A stretch of 64,000 nucleotides of DNA from Capillidium heterosporum (taxonomy: Eukaryota; Entomophthoromycota; Entomophthoromycetes; Entomophthorales; Capillidiaceae): positions 1,054,001-1,118,000 of the forward strand of contig WBMQ01000006.1 of the NCBI GenBank assembly GCA_016630905.1, in the 5' to 3' direction. Under the pieces are notes generated by a model. It had not been told where the DNA came from, made no database searches, and saw nothing but the letters and a program-made list of their open reading frames with translations. Position numbers and translations under genes: made by a program. Each line of letters begins with the position of its first letter. The stretch's first letter is position 1. Of the stretch, positions 46,694 through 58,190 are shown piece by piece.

Positions 46694-49600
46694 AATAATG
46701 AATAGGTGGTTGGCATTTCTTTAGGTAAATTTGGGACTTGTCTACAGTACCTATGTTAAAAGTTAAGCCTAAAATTGCAAAGGGTAATTTTAAAGAATCT
46801 TAATTTCATACTGCAACTTAAAACTTCGGACTTTAGCTACATCGTTTTGAATCCAGAATATTTTAAGCTTTCTAAAGTTATAGATAATAAAGGAATGGAG
46901 GAACTGTAGATACAAACGACTAAAGACAAACCATTTAAAAGACTGCCAAGAAGCTAAATCTTGTGGCTTAATTCTTCACTCCATAGTTCCTATATATTTC
47001 CTTAGAATGTGATATGAAGTTTGGAACAAATCCTAATTTTGTGGCCTTCAAGTAACTCTATTTGGTCTACAGACATCTTTCAACAAATTCTACTAAAAAG
47101 TATCATACCATATTTATAAACTTAAGACTGCTGATCTAAAATATTCAATTGCAAAATCACTATTGAGTAAATTAAAGCTTATTGAAGCGTACTAGTTTCT
47201 TTGTAATATGTAGGTCATAAAATTTTCATAACTAGTTAGAGTAGCGATTTGCTATAATAAGCAAGTAATTTTAAATTATATAAACTTCATTTACTCTTCT
47301 TGGAATCTATTCAAATTAAATTGCGATATTCATAAAGTTTATTGTATACTTCAATTTCCAACAGGTATCTGCATTTCAAACTACTTGGTCTTATCTACAC
47401 TTTGATAAAATTTGAAATTTAGTTGTAAATTCTAATATAGCAATGCCTTTATAGTAGAGTGATTTTAGTTTACTATACACTATATCAAAGCTTCGTTTTA
47501 TATATCTTTTAAAATATGGATGCTGATTTTTTTAAAAGTAACAATATATTTTCCAACCATTTTAATTTAAAGAATACCGATGTGTTTTGCGATAGAACAA
47601 GATGCCTTTTTAGGAGATTGCTCAGTATAGTAATAATGGTAATATTAGCACAGCTGTCAAATATTAATTAAATGGCATATATATCCTTCTTTTGACTGTT
47701 TTTGTTATAAATTACATTTTTTTCTCCAAATATTAGTGCCAAAAGCAACCTAGCTTATGGAATAGACATCATTTAGAGGGACATTAGAGTAGCAACATTG
47801 CTATGTACTAAAATCTGGCTTCTCAACAATCTTTAACAAAAAATAACAAAACACTCTCTGGTTAACATTATAGTAGATGTAGATAGTAATTACAGTTCTT
47901 TTACCTTTAAACTCCTATGTCTTTTATCTTTACTAGAAAAGCACATTATTCCCGGAAAATCTTATTGAAAAATGCAAAATATTAAATAATATTGTGCAAT
48001 TAAAGTTTAAAATCACTTGGGTGAATATCACTTTTGAAGCTTAATATATCCATTGCAATTTAGTATTCAAAATTATGCCAAAATTACCGTTAGTTTAATG
48101 CCAACAGTTTTTATAGATGGGTTTAAAAGTTTAGTCTTTAGAACATCAAGTTACGAACCAGAGTTGAAAAAGGTGAAGAAAAGGAAGTGCTCCTTTATAA
48201 ATTTGGACCAATGTAGCAACTTGCCATATTTCATTTTAAAAAACATAATAATACATCTCTCCGACTCCCTTATTCAATTTTTTCGTGATCGAGTAAGGAT
48301 TATAAGAGGAGAAACATTCGAGCTTTATGCTATTTCAACGGATTTCTTTACATAGGATTTTCTATCTTTTATAATTAAAGTTGCCTTATAAGGAAGGAGA
48401 TTTGGGATAGTATTGTATAAGGTTCGAACGTTTCTTTCTTTTATAATGATTCGACAACAAGCTTTTAATATGTAAAGAAGGATATATATATGGGAGAAAA
48501 CTATCACAGAGAACTATATACTTTACATATAGTACTGGTTGATTAAGGAGCTAGAAAGATAATATAGGATTTAATATAGATAACCGATCATAAAGATAAT
48601 GGTAGATCTACGATATTTTCTAAACTACTTTTCTGACTTTCTGCTCTTACTGGTATAGGTCAACAAAGTATATTTCATGTCATAATTTTGTCTCATTTAT
48701 CTGCCTTTGCCTTCTCTTACTTAATATATCCTTTGGTTACTCTAAACTGAGATTTACTTGTAGGTTATTGTAGGTCGATAGCTAAATCAAACTTGCTTTC
48801 CAATAACAGTGTTTATGCAATTAAATGTGCCAATTTATATAGAAAACACATCACTTTGATAAATTAAACATAAAAAGCTTGTAATTTATAACTGTATTTG
48901 CAATTCATATATAAATGTATATATCACAACAAAATTTTCTACAAGGAGCGACAACTAAAGGGTCCCTTCAGTTTTATACCTTAGAAAGGGATGGAAGCCT
49001 GGTTTAAAGTAACTTTCTACCTACTATATATGGATTTACTATGTTCGAAGTGACGTATTTATATAAAATTCTCCTATAGTATCCATTTACTTCCACTTAA
49101 ACTTGAAGTAGATGCTAACTAATGATGAAGTAAAAGTATTTTTAGCTCCAAGTGTGTTTCACTTAAAGATAACGACATCTTGCCTAATTTAGATGTGCTT
49201 CATTTACAAGTCTACAAGCTAACCAGTTGATATCAAAAATTACTTACTCAAAAAGACCTACAAGATCCCTTTAATATATTGGACAGGTATAGTTCAAATA
49301 CATCTTTAAAAATTTTTTAGTAGAGCTGCCAACAACCTACCCAAATGTTATCATAAAGAGCAAAGTTTACCAAAAGATATATTTCCAAATCGTATATCAC
49401 TTCAAATGGCTTTAGCCCCAAAACTCAAACTTCACTTTGAGGCAATCTGCCTTAGAAAGCGAACTAAGCCAAGCTTAAAGTCTGAGAAGTCAACTAAATA
49501 GTCACATCTTGACAGTACTTGGATGCATCGAATGACAGGATATATGGAGGACGTTGGCCTCAATAGCAAAGACATAATCGACATCTGGTTATTTTAATAG

Positions 49601-49890
49601 TAAAGCGTGTCAACTGACCTATGACTCACCCACAGTTATTCAAATTTTAAATTAAATATAGAGTAATTCAAGGGAGGTCGCTAAGTCGAAGCTGTAAAGT
49701 TTCGGATGAGCACCAACTTCAGATTTTTTTGGATATTTATGGAAAAAGCTAGCAATAAGCTCAGTAAAGTAAATTTTGTTATTTAGCCTTGAATTTTAAT
49801 TGAACTGTTCATAGCCATGTGACAGTTGGTCTCAAAGCTATGTAAGTAGGTATAAGGCCATTTTGAGCATATTCGATTAATCCTTGCAAG

Positions 49891-49898
49891 TATAAAAG
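49891..49898 (+). promoter_or_regulatory. TATA box of the acidic repeat protein gene
   Basis: TATAAAAG, 55 bp before the ATG at 49953. Confidence 0.6.
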
Positions 49899-49952
49899 GG
49901 CTACGTTTATCTCACAGTAATAGCTCTTAAAAACTTTTATACACCTTCAAAA

Positions 49953-52156
49953 ATGACCTGCATGATTTTAAACGACTCTGACAAATTCCAACAGTATATA
50001 GGTGCTAAGAGATGTGAAGCTGCTTTCTGGGCAGTCTACACGCTTCAAAGCCTCATGTACAACAACACCTTCCAGCTCCCAAGTGTATTCAGCGATCCAG
50101 ACGCTAGGATGCAAGCTTCACTTGGTATTTTTTATATAAAATATACGCTAATCGTCTTTAGAGGAGGATGTTTACAGATTCCGACTAGAAAGTAATATAT
50201 GTGTATAACAAAAGCTAATATATTGTTAGAGGAACACCAAATACGCCAATATCACCTACAAGTCCAAGCAGCTCGCCAAAGTCAAGGTACAGTATACCTT
50301 TGCTTACCTTACTAACCAGAACAGGTATGGCTGAATCTCTACCCTCCATCAACTTCCCTTGGGCTACCGCTGAGCAAAATTTACCTTATGTACAACAAAC
50401 TCTTACTCAATACGAGTCTCTCATCAACCACAACGATACTAAAACCTATATTTTCCAACATATTCAACACCTACTTCAACAAATGAACTTCAACCCAAGC
50501 TTAGTATATAGCAACATGCCTTGCTATCCTCAAAACGAAACTTACTCAAATCAATACCCGGCTTATAACAGAGATGATGGTTATTACAGCGAGAATACCA
50601 CTAACACCAACTCTGAATTCCCATCTCAAAGCGATCCCGAAAGTGCTGATGGTATGGAATACGATGAGAATAATATATACAACTCCCAAATTGAAAGTGA
50701 TGGAGAAAGGTACCCAGAATACGACGAAAGTAGCAGCTTCGATGAGAATGTCATTGGAGCCAGCTCAGAATCTGTAGCCAGATTCAACATTCAAGACCAT
50801 AACAATATGGAACACAGTGCAGTCGAAGAAGTTTACAACCCAGATGAGGTTTACTACAATGCCAATTCTAATTATGACCAAGGTGTCAGTCAATTTATCA
50901 CGAATATAATCACCACCAATGCCGAAACTACAACCAGATTTAATCTTGAGAGCACAAATGGCATGGAATACCGCAATAGTAGCTGGGACAACAACCAAAA
51001 TGAGATATACTCCGATGAATACCCAGAATATAATGAGGATGACAACCACCTCAATGATAACATTTTCACCACAAACTCCAATATTACAACCCAAAGTAGC
51101 CCTGAGACCGTTGAGCTTTTGAGAAGCTCGGATGAAGGCAGTCAATGTGATCCTGAGAGTGCCAATGGCATATACTACAACGAAGTCCGCGACGCTCCAG
51201 CTGGTATTAACGAATTTGTCGATAGATTCTCTAGCCTTTCCGTGAATGAACCTAGCAATCCTATACAAAGTACCGATAACTCAAATGACCTAGAAATGTG
51301 CATCGACAGCCCTCGCTCTTTAGACATACAGATGCTTTATGAAAATATCAACGACATCGATGACAACACCCAAAGAGATCCGGAAGCATCAAGACATAGT
51401 ATCTACGAAGTTTCGGATGTATTGTACCATAGAGTTCAAACACTTTCCGGAACTACCAACATTATAAGGCTCAGTGAAGCTAGTAACGACTCAACCGATG
51501 TTGATGAGCTTGTCAATGGATTCTCTAGACTTTCCCTGAGTGAATCTAGCAGCTCTACACAAAGTGCAGGAGGCTTGGAAGACCAGTCAACATATATTGA
51601 GAACTCTCGTCCTTCTGACGTACAAATTCTTGATCAAACTGCTACCAGCTTCAACAATAGCAATCAACAAGCATATGAGATACCGAGGCACGACGCTTAC
51701 GAAGTTCCTGAAGTACTAGGCCATATCACCCAAACATCTTCCCAAACTTCCAACAGTATGCATATCGGTGAATATAGTAATGATCAAATTGATATGGACA
51801 TGCTTGCAACCCGATTAGCCAACCTCTGCAGAACTGAAACTAGACGCAGGACCCGTACTACTGATGGCGTCGAGGAACTTACCCAACTTGTCGGAGATAT
51901 CCACATTTCTAAACGCCTAAAAATTCAAGAAGATCATCATTTATATATCAACAACCGACAACATCCTGAAGCATCTAGCCACACAACTCAAGAAGCTCCA
52001 CAAGCAGTAGGTCGAATTATTCAACAAGTACATGAAGTACTTGATCACAGTGCCATCGCAGACGTTTTAGATTTGAAAAGATTGGATCGAACTGATGAAG
52101 ATGAAGAGCAGCTGGGTCCTAGTCCCAAGAAGCTCAAGATGAGTTTGGAGGAGTAA
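49953..52156 (+). CDS. acidic, internally repeated protein with C-terminal nuclear-localisation-like motif
   Basis: Four exons (49953-50124, 50162-50191, 50230-50286, 50325-52156) give 696 residues. The N-terminal part is helical (CEAAFWAVYTLQSLMYNN, then a Gln-rich coil). The rest is acidic and Asn/Ser-rich with two kinds of degenerate repeat. One is built on DPESADGMEYDEN / LESTNGMEY / DPESANGIYYNE. The other couples YEVSDVLYHRVQTLS / YEVPEVLGHITQTSS with VDELVNGFSRLSLSES / DMLATRLANLCRTE. The end, GPSPKKLKMSLEE, looks like a nuclear-localisation signal. I do not recognise the family. Repeats and acidity suggest a scaffold or transcription-related nuclear protein, but that is inference. The first three exons are too small for ORF calling; joining is supported by frame continuity. 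Confidence 0.72.
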
Positions 52157-52509
52157 CTTGTGTGTTTTTAAGTTTATATATATCATCAATCAATAAATTT
52201 CTTTATATCTATCGTTTTATTATTCCATTTAAGCTCATATTACAGGTTTAATAGAATAATGTGCATGGTTAGCTTGTACTGTATTCATATGCCTAAAAGA
52301 CAATACTATATTATAAAATAAATATAAATTGTAATTAATGTTTACATACTTTACATTTATAGCGATATCAGTAAAAGTTTGGAAAAATCAATCTTTAAGC
52401 TTTTCTATCGAAGTTTCCTTTTGCTAGTGATATCAAAATCAATTATTATATATAAATCTATTGTACTTTTATAACTATATTCAACGGTTTAAAGGCAGAG
52501 TATTGTAGA

Positions 52510-53290
52510 ATTATAAACATAGGTAGAATGCAGCTTGATACCAATACTTGAGTTGAAAACTTTCTTGACTACCCTCAGTTTCAAAATTTGATCCAATTAA
52601 AAGGCAACGAACTAGAGTTACGATTAGAGGCCAATCACTCCGATACAAAAACTTTAATCGACAAATAGAATTGAGTAACCTGTCTTTTAAGTAGATGTAT
52701 GGCGAATGGTTCATAACCAAGTTCTCGTACAAGGCTATCAACAGAATAGCCTACCCAAACTTATGTTAAAGGTAAACCATTTGAAACCATCGGCTCAACG
52801 ACAAACACTCGTAATGATAAGGATTTTATCGTATTTAGTGATCATATCAACTCCTCCATAAACAGTTCCAAACGTAAAGTCAGTCCCAGTCTTCTCAAAA
52901 ATCTGTTCAAGTTTGATACCAGCAAGTACATCAACTTTTTCATAAACAGCACTCAATTGGAAAGTTTGTAGAATACTGTCGATAACACAACTTATCGGAA
53001 GGTATAGTTGAAGTTTTTTGAAAAAATTATGGTTTATTTTAACGATGTAACGTAAGATCTAAATCTCTATGCGAGATTTCGAAGTTGGCATACTCCAAGA
53101 GCAACGTCAAGTTCGAATCGGACAACATATTCTTGAACTCATTTGGCAAAATATTTGTGGATAATCTCTTCAACCATTTTAGACTTAGGAATTAGTTAAA
53201 GGGTAATTGGGATGATGTCAATGGTGGTGGCGATGCTGACCCACACAGGACAATTGATTTAAACTACAGTCCCATGCTAAGTTTAAGAAT
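52510..53290 (+). pseudogene. decayed copy of the 7TM receptor C-terminal tail
   Basis: Corresponds to the tail of the receptor at 55,608-57,582, in opposite orientation. Aligned blocks are NELELRLEANHSDTKTLIDK at 52,606 (receptor: NELELRLEVNHS), FETIGSTTN at 52,780 (receptor: FETTGSATN) and SSKRKVSPSLL near 52,865. The final GGDAD-like block lies at about 53,225. Several in-frame stops and frameshifts interrupt it, and the seven-helix part is missing. It is a non-functional duplicate. Confidence 0.85.
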
Positions 53291-53889
53291 CTGTAGTGTT
53301 GACTAAATGTATATAGATTTAAAAGACGTATGCACTTATTAAATATTTGAATGACTACAAACAACTAACAACATTGTTATTATAAATTATGCTACTGGTA
53401 TATATAAGAAAAATAAATTATAAATTATAAAAAACTTATTTACGCAGTACCGTTATGCGCTATATAAATGCAACTTGCTGTCCTAGTTCTAGAATATAAG
53501 TGGTAATATTGGAGAAGAATTCAACCTTCAAGTAGTAGACCGCAAGGTAAGTGGTTAAAGCTTTAATGAAGTAACATTAATGCTAACAAAGTGGGTTGTT
53601 TTTTACTGTGCCTTGCTTCGAATAAAACGTAATAATAGTGGAAGAGATCTCATGTAGCGAAGTATAATAGTGATGGGCAACTAAATGACTCAAGACTTTT
53701 GAATCAATGCTATGTTCATGGATGACTTCCCAATGTTTCGACTTAGTCTGTAACACCGTAGTATTAATAAAAAGAGACCAAGGAAATTCAATTATATTTT
53801 TAAGTTGGATAATGATATGAATTATGATATTCAATGTATGTTATAATAGAAAATAATCTTAGTAAAACTTGGCGCTATATCCAAAAGCT

Positions 53890-54100
53890 GAAGCTTACTG
53901 ATGGCTTGGGCCTACACAAACAGTCTGAGTTTTAAGTTGGACTACAGTTTGAAGAATACGGCTACCTTGGCTGTACACCAGGCCAAGGTAAATATACTGG
54001 TCGATAGAACTAGGATAGTGAAAGTTGCCAGTACTAGAATTTTAAGAATTGGTTTAATTACTTTGATGTCCACTTTAGTTGAGAAAAAGTAAGACTAATT
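53890..54100 (-). pseudogene. membrane-protein fragment, left arm
   Basis: Minus-strand reading LKILVLATFTILVLSTS, then TLAWCTAKVAVFFKL, a TAG stop, and SNLKLRLF. The right-arm fragment at 54,826-54,988 has the same order (AWYTAKISIFFELW). The stop replaces the Trp codon of the other copy. Confidence 0.6.
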
Positions 54101-54202
54101 TCAGATTTTGAGATAGCACCCTCTAAATAGGATTCTATTATATCTCTATTCAAGTGAAATATAGTATCTAAAAATACATTTTGCAAATAGCATAACTGTT
54201 TC

Positions 54203-54690
54203 GCCTGGTTTTTCAAGGATCGAGCATATAGGCATCCTCGATGTGCTTGAGTTTACCATTGAAATTTAGCATATAGATTGTACTACTTTTAGCTCTGGTT
54301 GATCATATTATCTAGCTTCAACCAATCCAGTTTGATGATAAGAAATACTTTATTTGAAACTAGGTGGCTAGGAAAAACTTTTTGTAGCTTAGAATCAGGT
54401 TTACATCCAGACTTCAAAATTTTGAACTGTTATTCAGATTTAGGAATAATTTGTCCAATTCAAAATATTGGAGCTTGGGATATAAACCTGATTCTAAGCT
54501 ACAAAAATTTTATCCGTTACATAGCTATGGGTGGATGTATAGCGAATTCTTCAATAAAAACAGTAGGAGGCTGAATGGTACGCTTACCTGTAACCAATGA
54601 TGATATAACCATTATATCAGAGTTAAGTACGTCCCACTATTTCAAGCTCATTGAAAAGGGCTGTCCTACCGATCCTTGAAAAAACCAGGC
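54203..54690. repeat. nested foldback element at the centre of the inverted duplication
   Basis: Outer arms are GCCTGGTTTTTCAAGGATCG (54,203-54,222) and its inverted partner at 54,670-54,690, which has one extra T. Inner arms are a perfect 25-bp inverted repeat at 54,379-54,403 and 54,483-54,507 (core GTAGCTTAGAATCAGG). Both pairs share a centre near 54,445. Sequence between the arms is diverged. Confidence 0.85.
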
Positions 54691-54748
54691 AGCACAACTA
54701 CATTATTGTAATGGATCCTTCTAGAAATAGAAATTCTCTTAGGCAGGG

Positions 54749-55450
54749 ATGTATTTATATCTTATAAATAAGCTATTTTTTCAAACTTTGGGTCCAAACT
54801 TAAAAAATATTTTATCCAAATTCAAAATGAACGCTAAAACTTATATATTCTCTTTTAAAATCCTACTACTGGTAGCTGCTGTTACCGTAGTCCTAACTAC
54901 AAACATCTTCATTTTAGCTTGGTATACTGCAAAAATTTCTATATTCTTCGAACTGTGGTCCAACCTAAAACTCAAAATCTTCCCATAGATCCAAATCAAA
55001 GGTAAGATACGGTTTTTCAATGCAGCACTAATTTTCCATTTAGGGCCTCTTATATCATAGCAGATGTTAATTACTACCACTTACACCGCTGTCAAGCCTT
55101 TTGAGCACCTGAAGCCACTCATATACGCTGCAAAGTTTTGACTTACATCCGAATGATTGGATGCTACGAACGAACCTAACACAGGGTCAAATACCTTATA
55201 CCACCTATTCAACAGCCTATAACTGCTATGTTTTGCTACTTGAGGAATAAACTCTCAAATACCATAATACCTTGTTCTAAGAAAAAGATAGCTAAATAGT
55301 ATCCAACTAACTCACTTTGATAAAATTTAACAAAAATTTAACCACTTATCCGATGATCTTCTACCTACACTACCCTATCACCTAAAGATGAAATCTCCTC
55401 CATCATTTTGATATTACATTCGAAGAAGACAACTATTATCTATCTATTAT
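54749..55450 (+). pseudogene. decayed membrane-protein gene, right arm
   Basis: A frame with two hydrophobic stretches (FSFKILLLVAAVTVVLTTNI and FILAWYTAKISIFF) ends in TAG at 54,986-54,988. Further coding-like pieces follow in broken frames: FNAALIFHLGPLI (about 55,016), TTTYTAVKPFEHLKPLIYAA (about 55,074-55,135) and DLHPNDWMLRTNLTQGQIPY (about 55,140-55,200). The original protein was probably multi-pass; no family could be named. Confidence 0.5.
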
Positions 55451-55607
55451 ATAGTGGCACCGCATAAATAAACTTATGATTTTTCCATTATAGTTGTTTA
55501 AGAGATATATATTTTTAGTAGTGTAGTTTATAAAAATAAAAATAAAATCAAACAAATATAGTAATAAGAATAAATAAAATTTTCAATCAGTATACAATTC
55601 AATCACC

Positions 55608-57582
55608 TTATAACTTCTTAGTGATCTCGGCATGGGGACCGTAACTTAAATCGATCGTCCTATAAGGATCAGCATCACCACCACCATCGACACCACTCAT
55701 GTTGTCTTCCAACTGGCTCCTAAGTTCAAGTTGGTTGAAGAGGTTGTCGACAAATACCTGCTCGTCAAACGAGTTTAGGGAGAAGTTGTCTGATTCAAAC
55801 TTAATATTGCTGTTGCCTGAAGTCAATTTTGAATCTTTGATTAAAGATTTAGGTCGTACATTGTGTCGGTTGAAGTAGACCATACTTTCATCGAAAGGTT
55901 CTGGGTCTACCTTTCTGTTGGCTGGGGTATTGGTGGTGCTTAGTAGGTTATCCAGTCGAGTGTTGTTTATGTCAGAGCTATTGTGATTGTTGGTATCAAA
56001 CTTAAATAGACTTTTAGTGAGGAGGCTTGGACTGACTTTACGTTTGGAGCTGCTGATGGAAGAGTTGGTATGGTCACTAAAAAAGATGGAATCCCTGGGG
56101 TTACGGACATTGGTAGCTGACCCTGTAGTTTCAAAAGACTTAACTTCGATGTAAGGTTTGGGCGGATTGTCTTTGTCAATACTTTTGTACAAAAATTTAG
56201 TTACGAACCATATACCACATTTTTGCTTGAAAGTCAAGTTGCTCAAGCTCGGTTTATCGACCAAAGTTTGGGTGTTGGAGTGATTGACTTCTAAGCGTAA
56301 CTCTAACTCGTTGTTGTTGGGCTGGATCCAGTTTTGATATTCTCGTTCATCTAACGAGTTACGTAAACTGGGTTTGTATATCTTCAGGTAGGTTAGGTAT
56401 CCGTACTTGTTTATGAGATCGTTGGTGATTATGGTGAAGGCGTGGTTTACAGCTGGATCTACCATCAGCGCTAGTAGATTTAAGATCCCTACAGAAGCTA
56501 CCCCCATTGTAGCCCATAAATCTAATATTGGCGAGTACTGGTTGGTTGCGTGGAAGTAGATCTCACTTACTACCACTCCAAGCTGGGTTAAGGTTGGAAT
56601 GGTAGGGTATATGGCACTACAGGAATGATTAGTAATGGTGACTCGAATTTTATAAATTACATCCTTCGGACCAATTTAGATAAGTTCTTATTAGCTTCTA
56701 TTATGGAAGCATCCTGCTTATTATTATTGACCCTATTGAAACCAGTAGCCGGGCTAGCACTGTATCGAGCGGTATTCGGTTTGGAAGCATCGTTTTTCGT
56801 AGACTCCATCAAAGTTTTGGAATGCGATCGTAGCTTCAGTATAACTAGTATTGAAATGATTGCGCAGTATATACACGATAAAGAAATCCAACCTAGGAAG
56901 GTGGACCACTCCATCAACTTCCCTCGGAAACTTCGGTTGTTGCGATAGAAACATGCTTCACTACCTTCATCGTACCCATAGACATCAAATGCTAAAAATT
57001 TAAAAATTTAGTACTCTAGATTTCAAATAAATATGGAAACTTACCTAAAGGGGGTAAAGTGACTAACAAAGAACCACCGATGGCAAATATCCAGTAACTC
57101 AATTCATACCAGTTACAGCTTGGTCGGTTTTCCTTACTCTTAATGTGGAACGGCGTGTTAACCTTCTTCTCCTTTATAATCAGTGGGTTGAAATCGTGTA
57201 AGAAGACCAATTGCAAATTTAAAGCGATCATAGCGTTCAAGAAGCAATACAGTACCGGTAACCAAACTACTAGCCATGCTGATAATGTACATGCCAATTG
57301 GTTACTGCCATCTACTTGAGAGTAAAGGAAACCAGCTACATGGTTAATGGTATCTACAATGGCTATAGCAAAGGTCATACGTAACGACAGTCGGTTCATC
57401 AACTTTCGATTGTAAAGGATCATCACTATCATTATCGTTATTACACATAGGGCTGATATTAGGGACAAAGAGTTTAAAATTATACGCAGGTACTTTCGCG
57501 CTTCGTGAAGTTGATCGATAACTTCACTCTGATCTAAATGTTGGAGTGGAATGGGCTTCATATCCATATCTATGGGCGACAT
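55608..57582 (-). CDS. seven-transmembrane G-protein-coupled receptor with long cytoplasmic tail
   Basis: Three exons (57045-57582, 56661-56991, 55608-56616) give 625 residues. Seven hydrophobic helices are visible: about 34-57 (ILNSLSLISALCVITIMIVM), 65-87, 97-128 (LSAWLVVWLPVLYCFLNAMI), 160-180, 209-233 (STFLGWISLSCIYCAIISIL), and two in exon 3 (IPTLTQLGVVVSEIYF; ATMGVASVGILNLLALMVDP). Cys98 before helix 3 and the Cys in GSEACFYRNN of the second outer loop fit the usual receptor disulfide. Loop 3 carries a Ser/Asn insert. The tail of about 250 residues is Ser/Asp-rich and ends ITKKL. It resembles the Git3/cAMP-receptor-like group in architecture; the ligand is unknown. Its paralogue at 62,624 points the other way and its tail is duplicated as a pseudogene at 52.5 kb. 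Confidence 0.87.
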
Positions 57583-57845
57583 CGTTTAGTATCTCTGTCG
57601 TTGGTTTGTTAGGCCGTCTAAAGTAAATAAAAGGAAAAAGAAATTTGAAACGAACTGTCGATGTTGATTAGTTATAAACTATGTTATTTCTGATTTCAAT
57701 CTTGGGCTGATGGAATTCTAACTCACTTTTATCAATTGTAATTAACGGTCGACTGTTTCCGATGTATCACTTCAACTAGAAGGCTGTACGGAAGGCGAAA
57801 ACTTATAGTAATGTAAGTACAAATGGATTTTAGTCGTCCTTGCAA

Positions 57846-58190
57846 TTAAATATATTCGATTGAATCAATGGCATAAACCGATGCCCTAATTTCCAACAAT
57901 TCGATGAAATTGGGACGTTCTAGTCTTGGCTGATGGAAGTAAACACAACTTATATCAACGATATTTTGGAAAGGGAAGCTGTAAAAAAGTTGGGATGAAA
58001 AATATCTGAAATTACCAATATAATGAGATGTGGGGTAATATATTTTTGAATCAAGTGTGCTAACTAACCACCTAAAGTCATGCTCTCTATAAGAACCTGG
58101 GGAAAATTGTATTGAATAAATCGGTGGATGGCTATTTAATTCACTGAAATCGGAATTCATATTCTGTGAGACCTCGCATGTACATCCCAT
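57846..58190 (-). CDS. doubtful small open reading frame
   Basis: 114 codons from an ATG at 58190. The protein is rich in Tyr, Phe, Ser and Ile and has no hydrophobic segment or recognisable motif. It is the longest frame in a 2.6-kb intergenic stretch. Chance is about as likely as a real gene. Confidence 0.15.
   Translation of the reverse strand: MGCTCEVSQNMNSDFSELNSHPPIYSIQFSPGSYREHDFRWLVSTLDSKIYYPTSHYIGNFRYFSSQLFYSFPFQNIVDISCVYFHQPRLERPNFIELLEIRASVYAIDSIEYI

Larger units (their letters stand above)
44245..46745 (-). repeat. diverged segmental repeat B, copy 3 (inverted, with gene)
   Basis: Reverse-complement counterpart of 33,460-35,900, with a symmetry centre near 40,050. Paired anchors are 35,242/44,862 (gene starts), 33,666/46,424 (CTTGGG-ACC) and 33,502/46,693 (palindrome ends). 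The decayed coding-like stretch ARGKYRARDIPFETSISQL (46,340-46,412) is better preserved here than in copy 1. Confidence 0.8.
44863..49890. other. gene-poor AT region
   Basis: The first 1.9 kb is repeat B copy 3 with its MITE-like element. From 46,750 to 49,890 no gene or clear repeat is seen, apart from a C/T-rich stretch at 48,620-48,760. The frame at 48053-48355 starts at TTG, is in AT-rich sequence, and has no recognisable domain. Confidence 0.5.
52157..55607. other. receptor-derived inverted duplication without intact genes
   Basis: About 3.45 kb lying inside a large palindromic structure centred near 54,455. It contains the decayed receptor tail (52,510-53,290), a foldback element (54,203-54,690) and remains of a membrane-protein gene on both arms (53,890-54,100 and 54,749-55,450). 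These are listed separately. Confidence 0.65.

Noticed and set aside
48053-48355. 100-codon plus-strand frame
   Set aside because: It begins with TTG, lies in AT-rich sequence and shows no motif, repeat partner or splice context.
50300-50324. Upstream extension of the acidic repeat protein's long frame (MLTLLTRTG)
   Set aside because: This stretch lies inside a 38-nt GT-AG intron (50287-50324). Joining 50286 to 50325 keeps one frame from the ATG at 49953.
52510-53290. The decayed receptor tail as a functional short gene
   Set aside because: Multiple in-frame stops and frameshifts relative to the intact copy, and no seven-helix portion upstream.
54299-54574. 91-codon plus-strand frame inside the foldback
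   Set aside because: It runs through the inverted-repeat arms and has no protein features.
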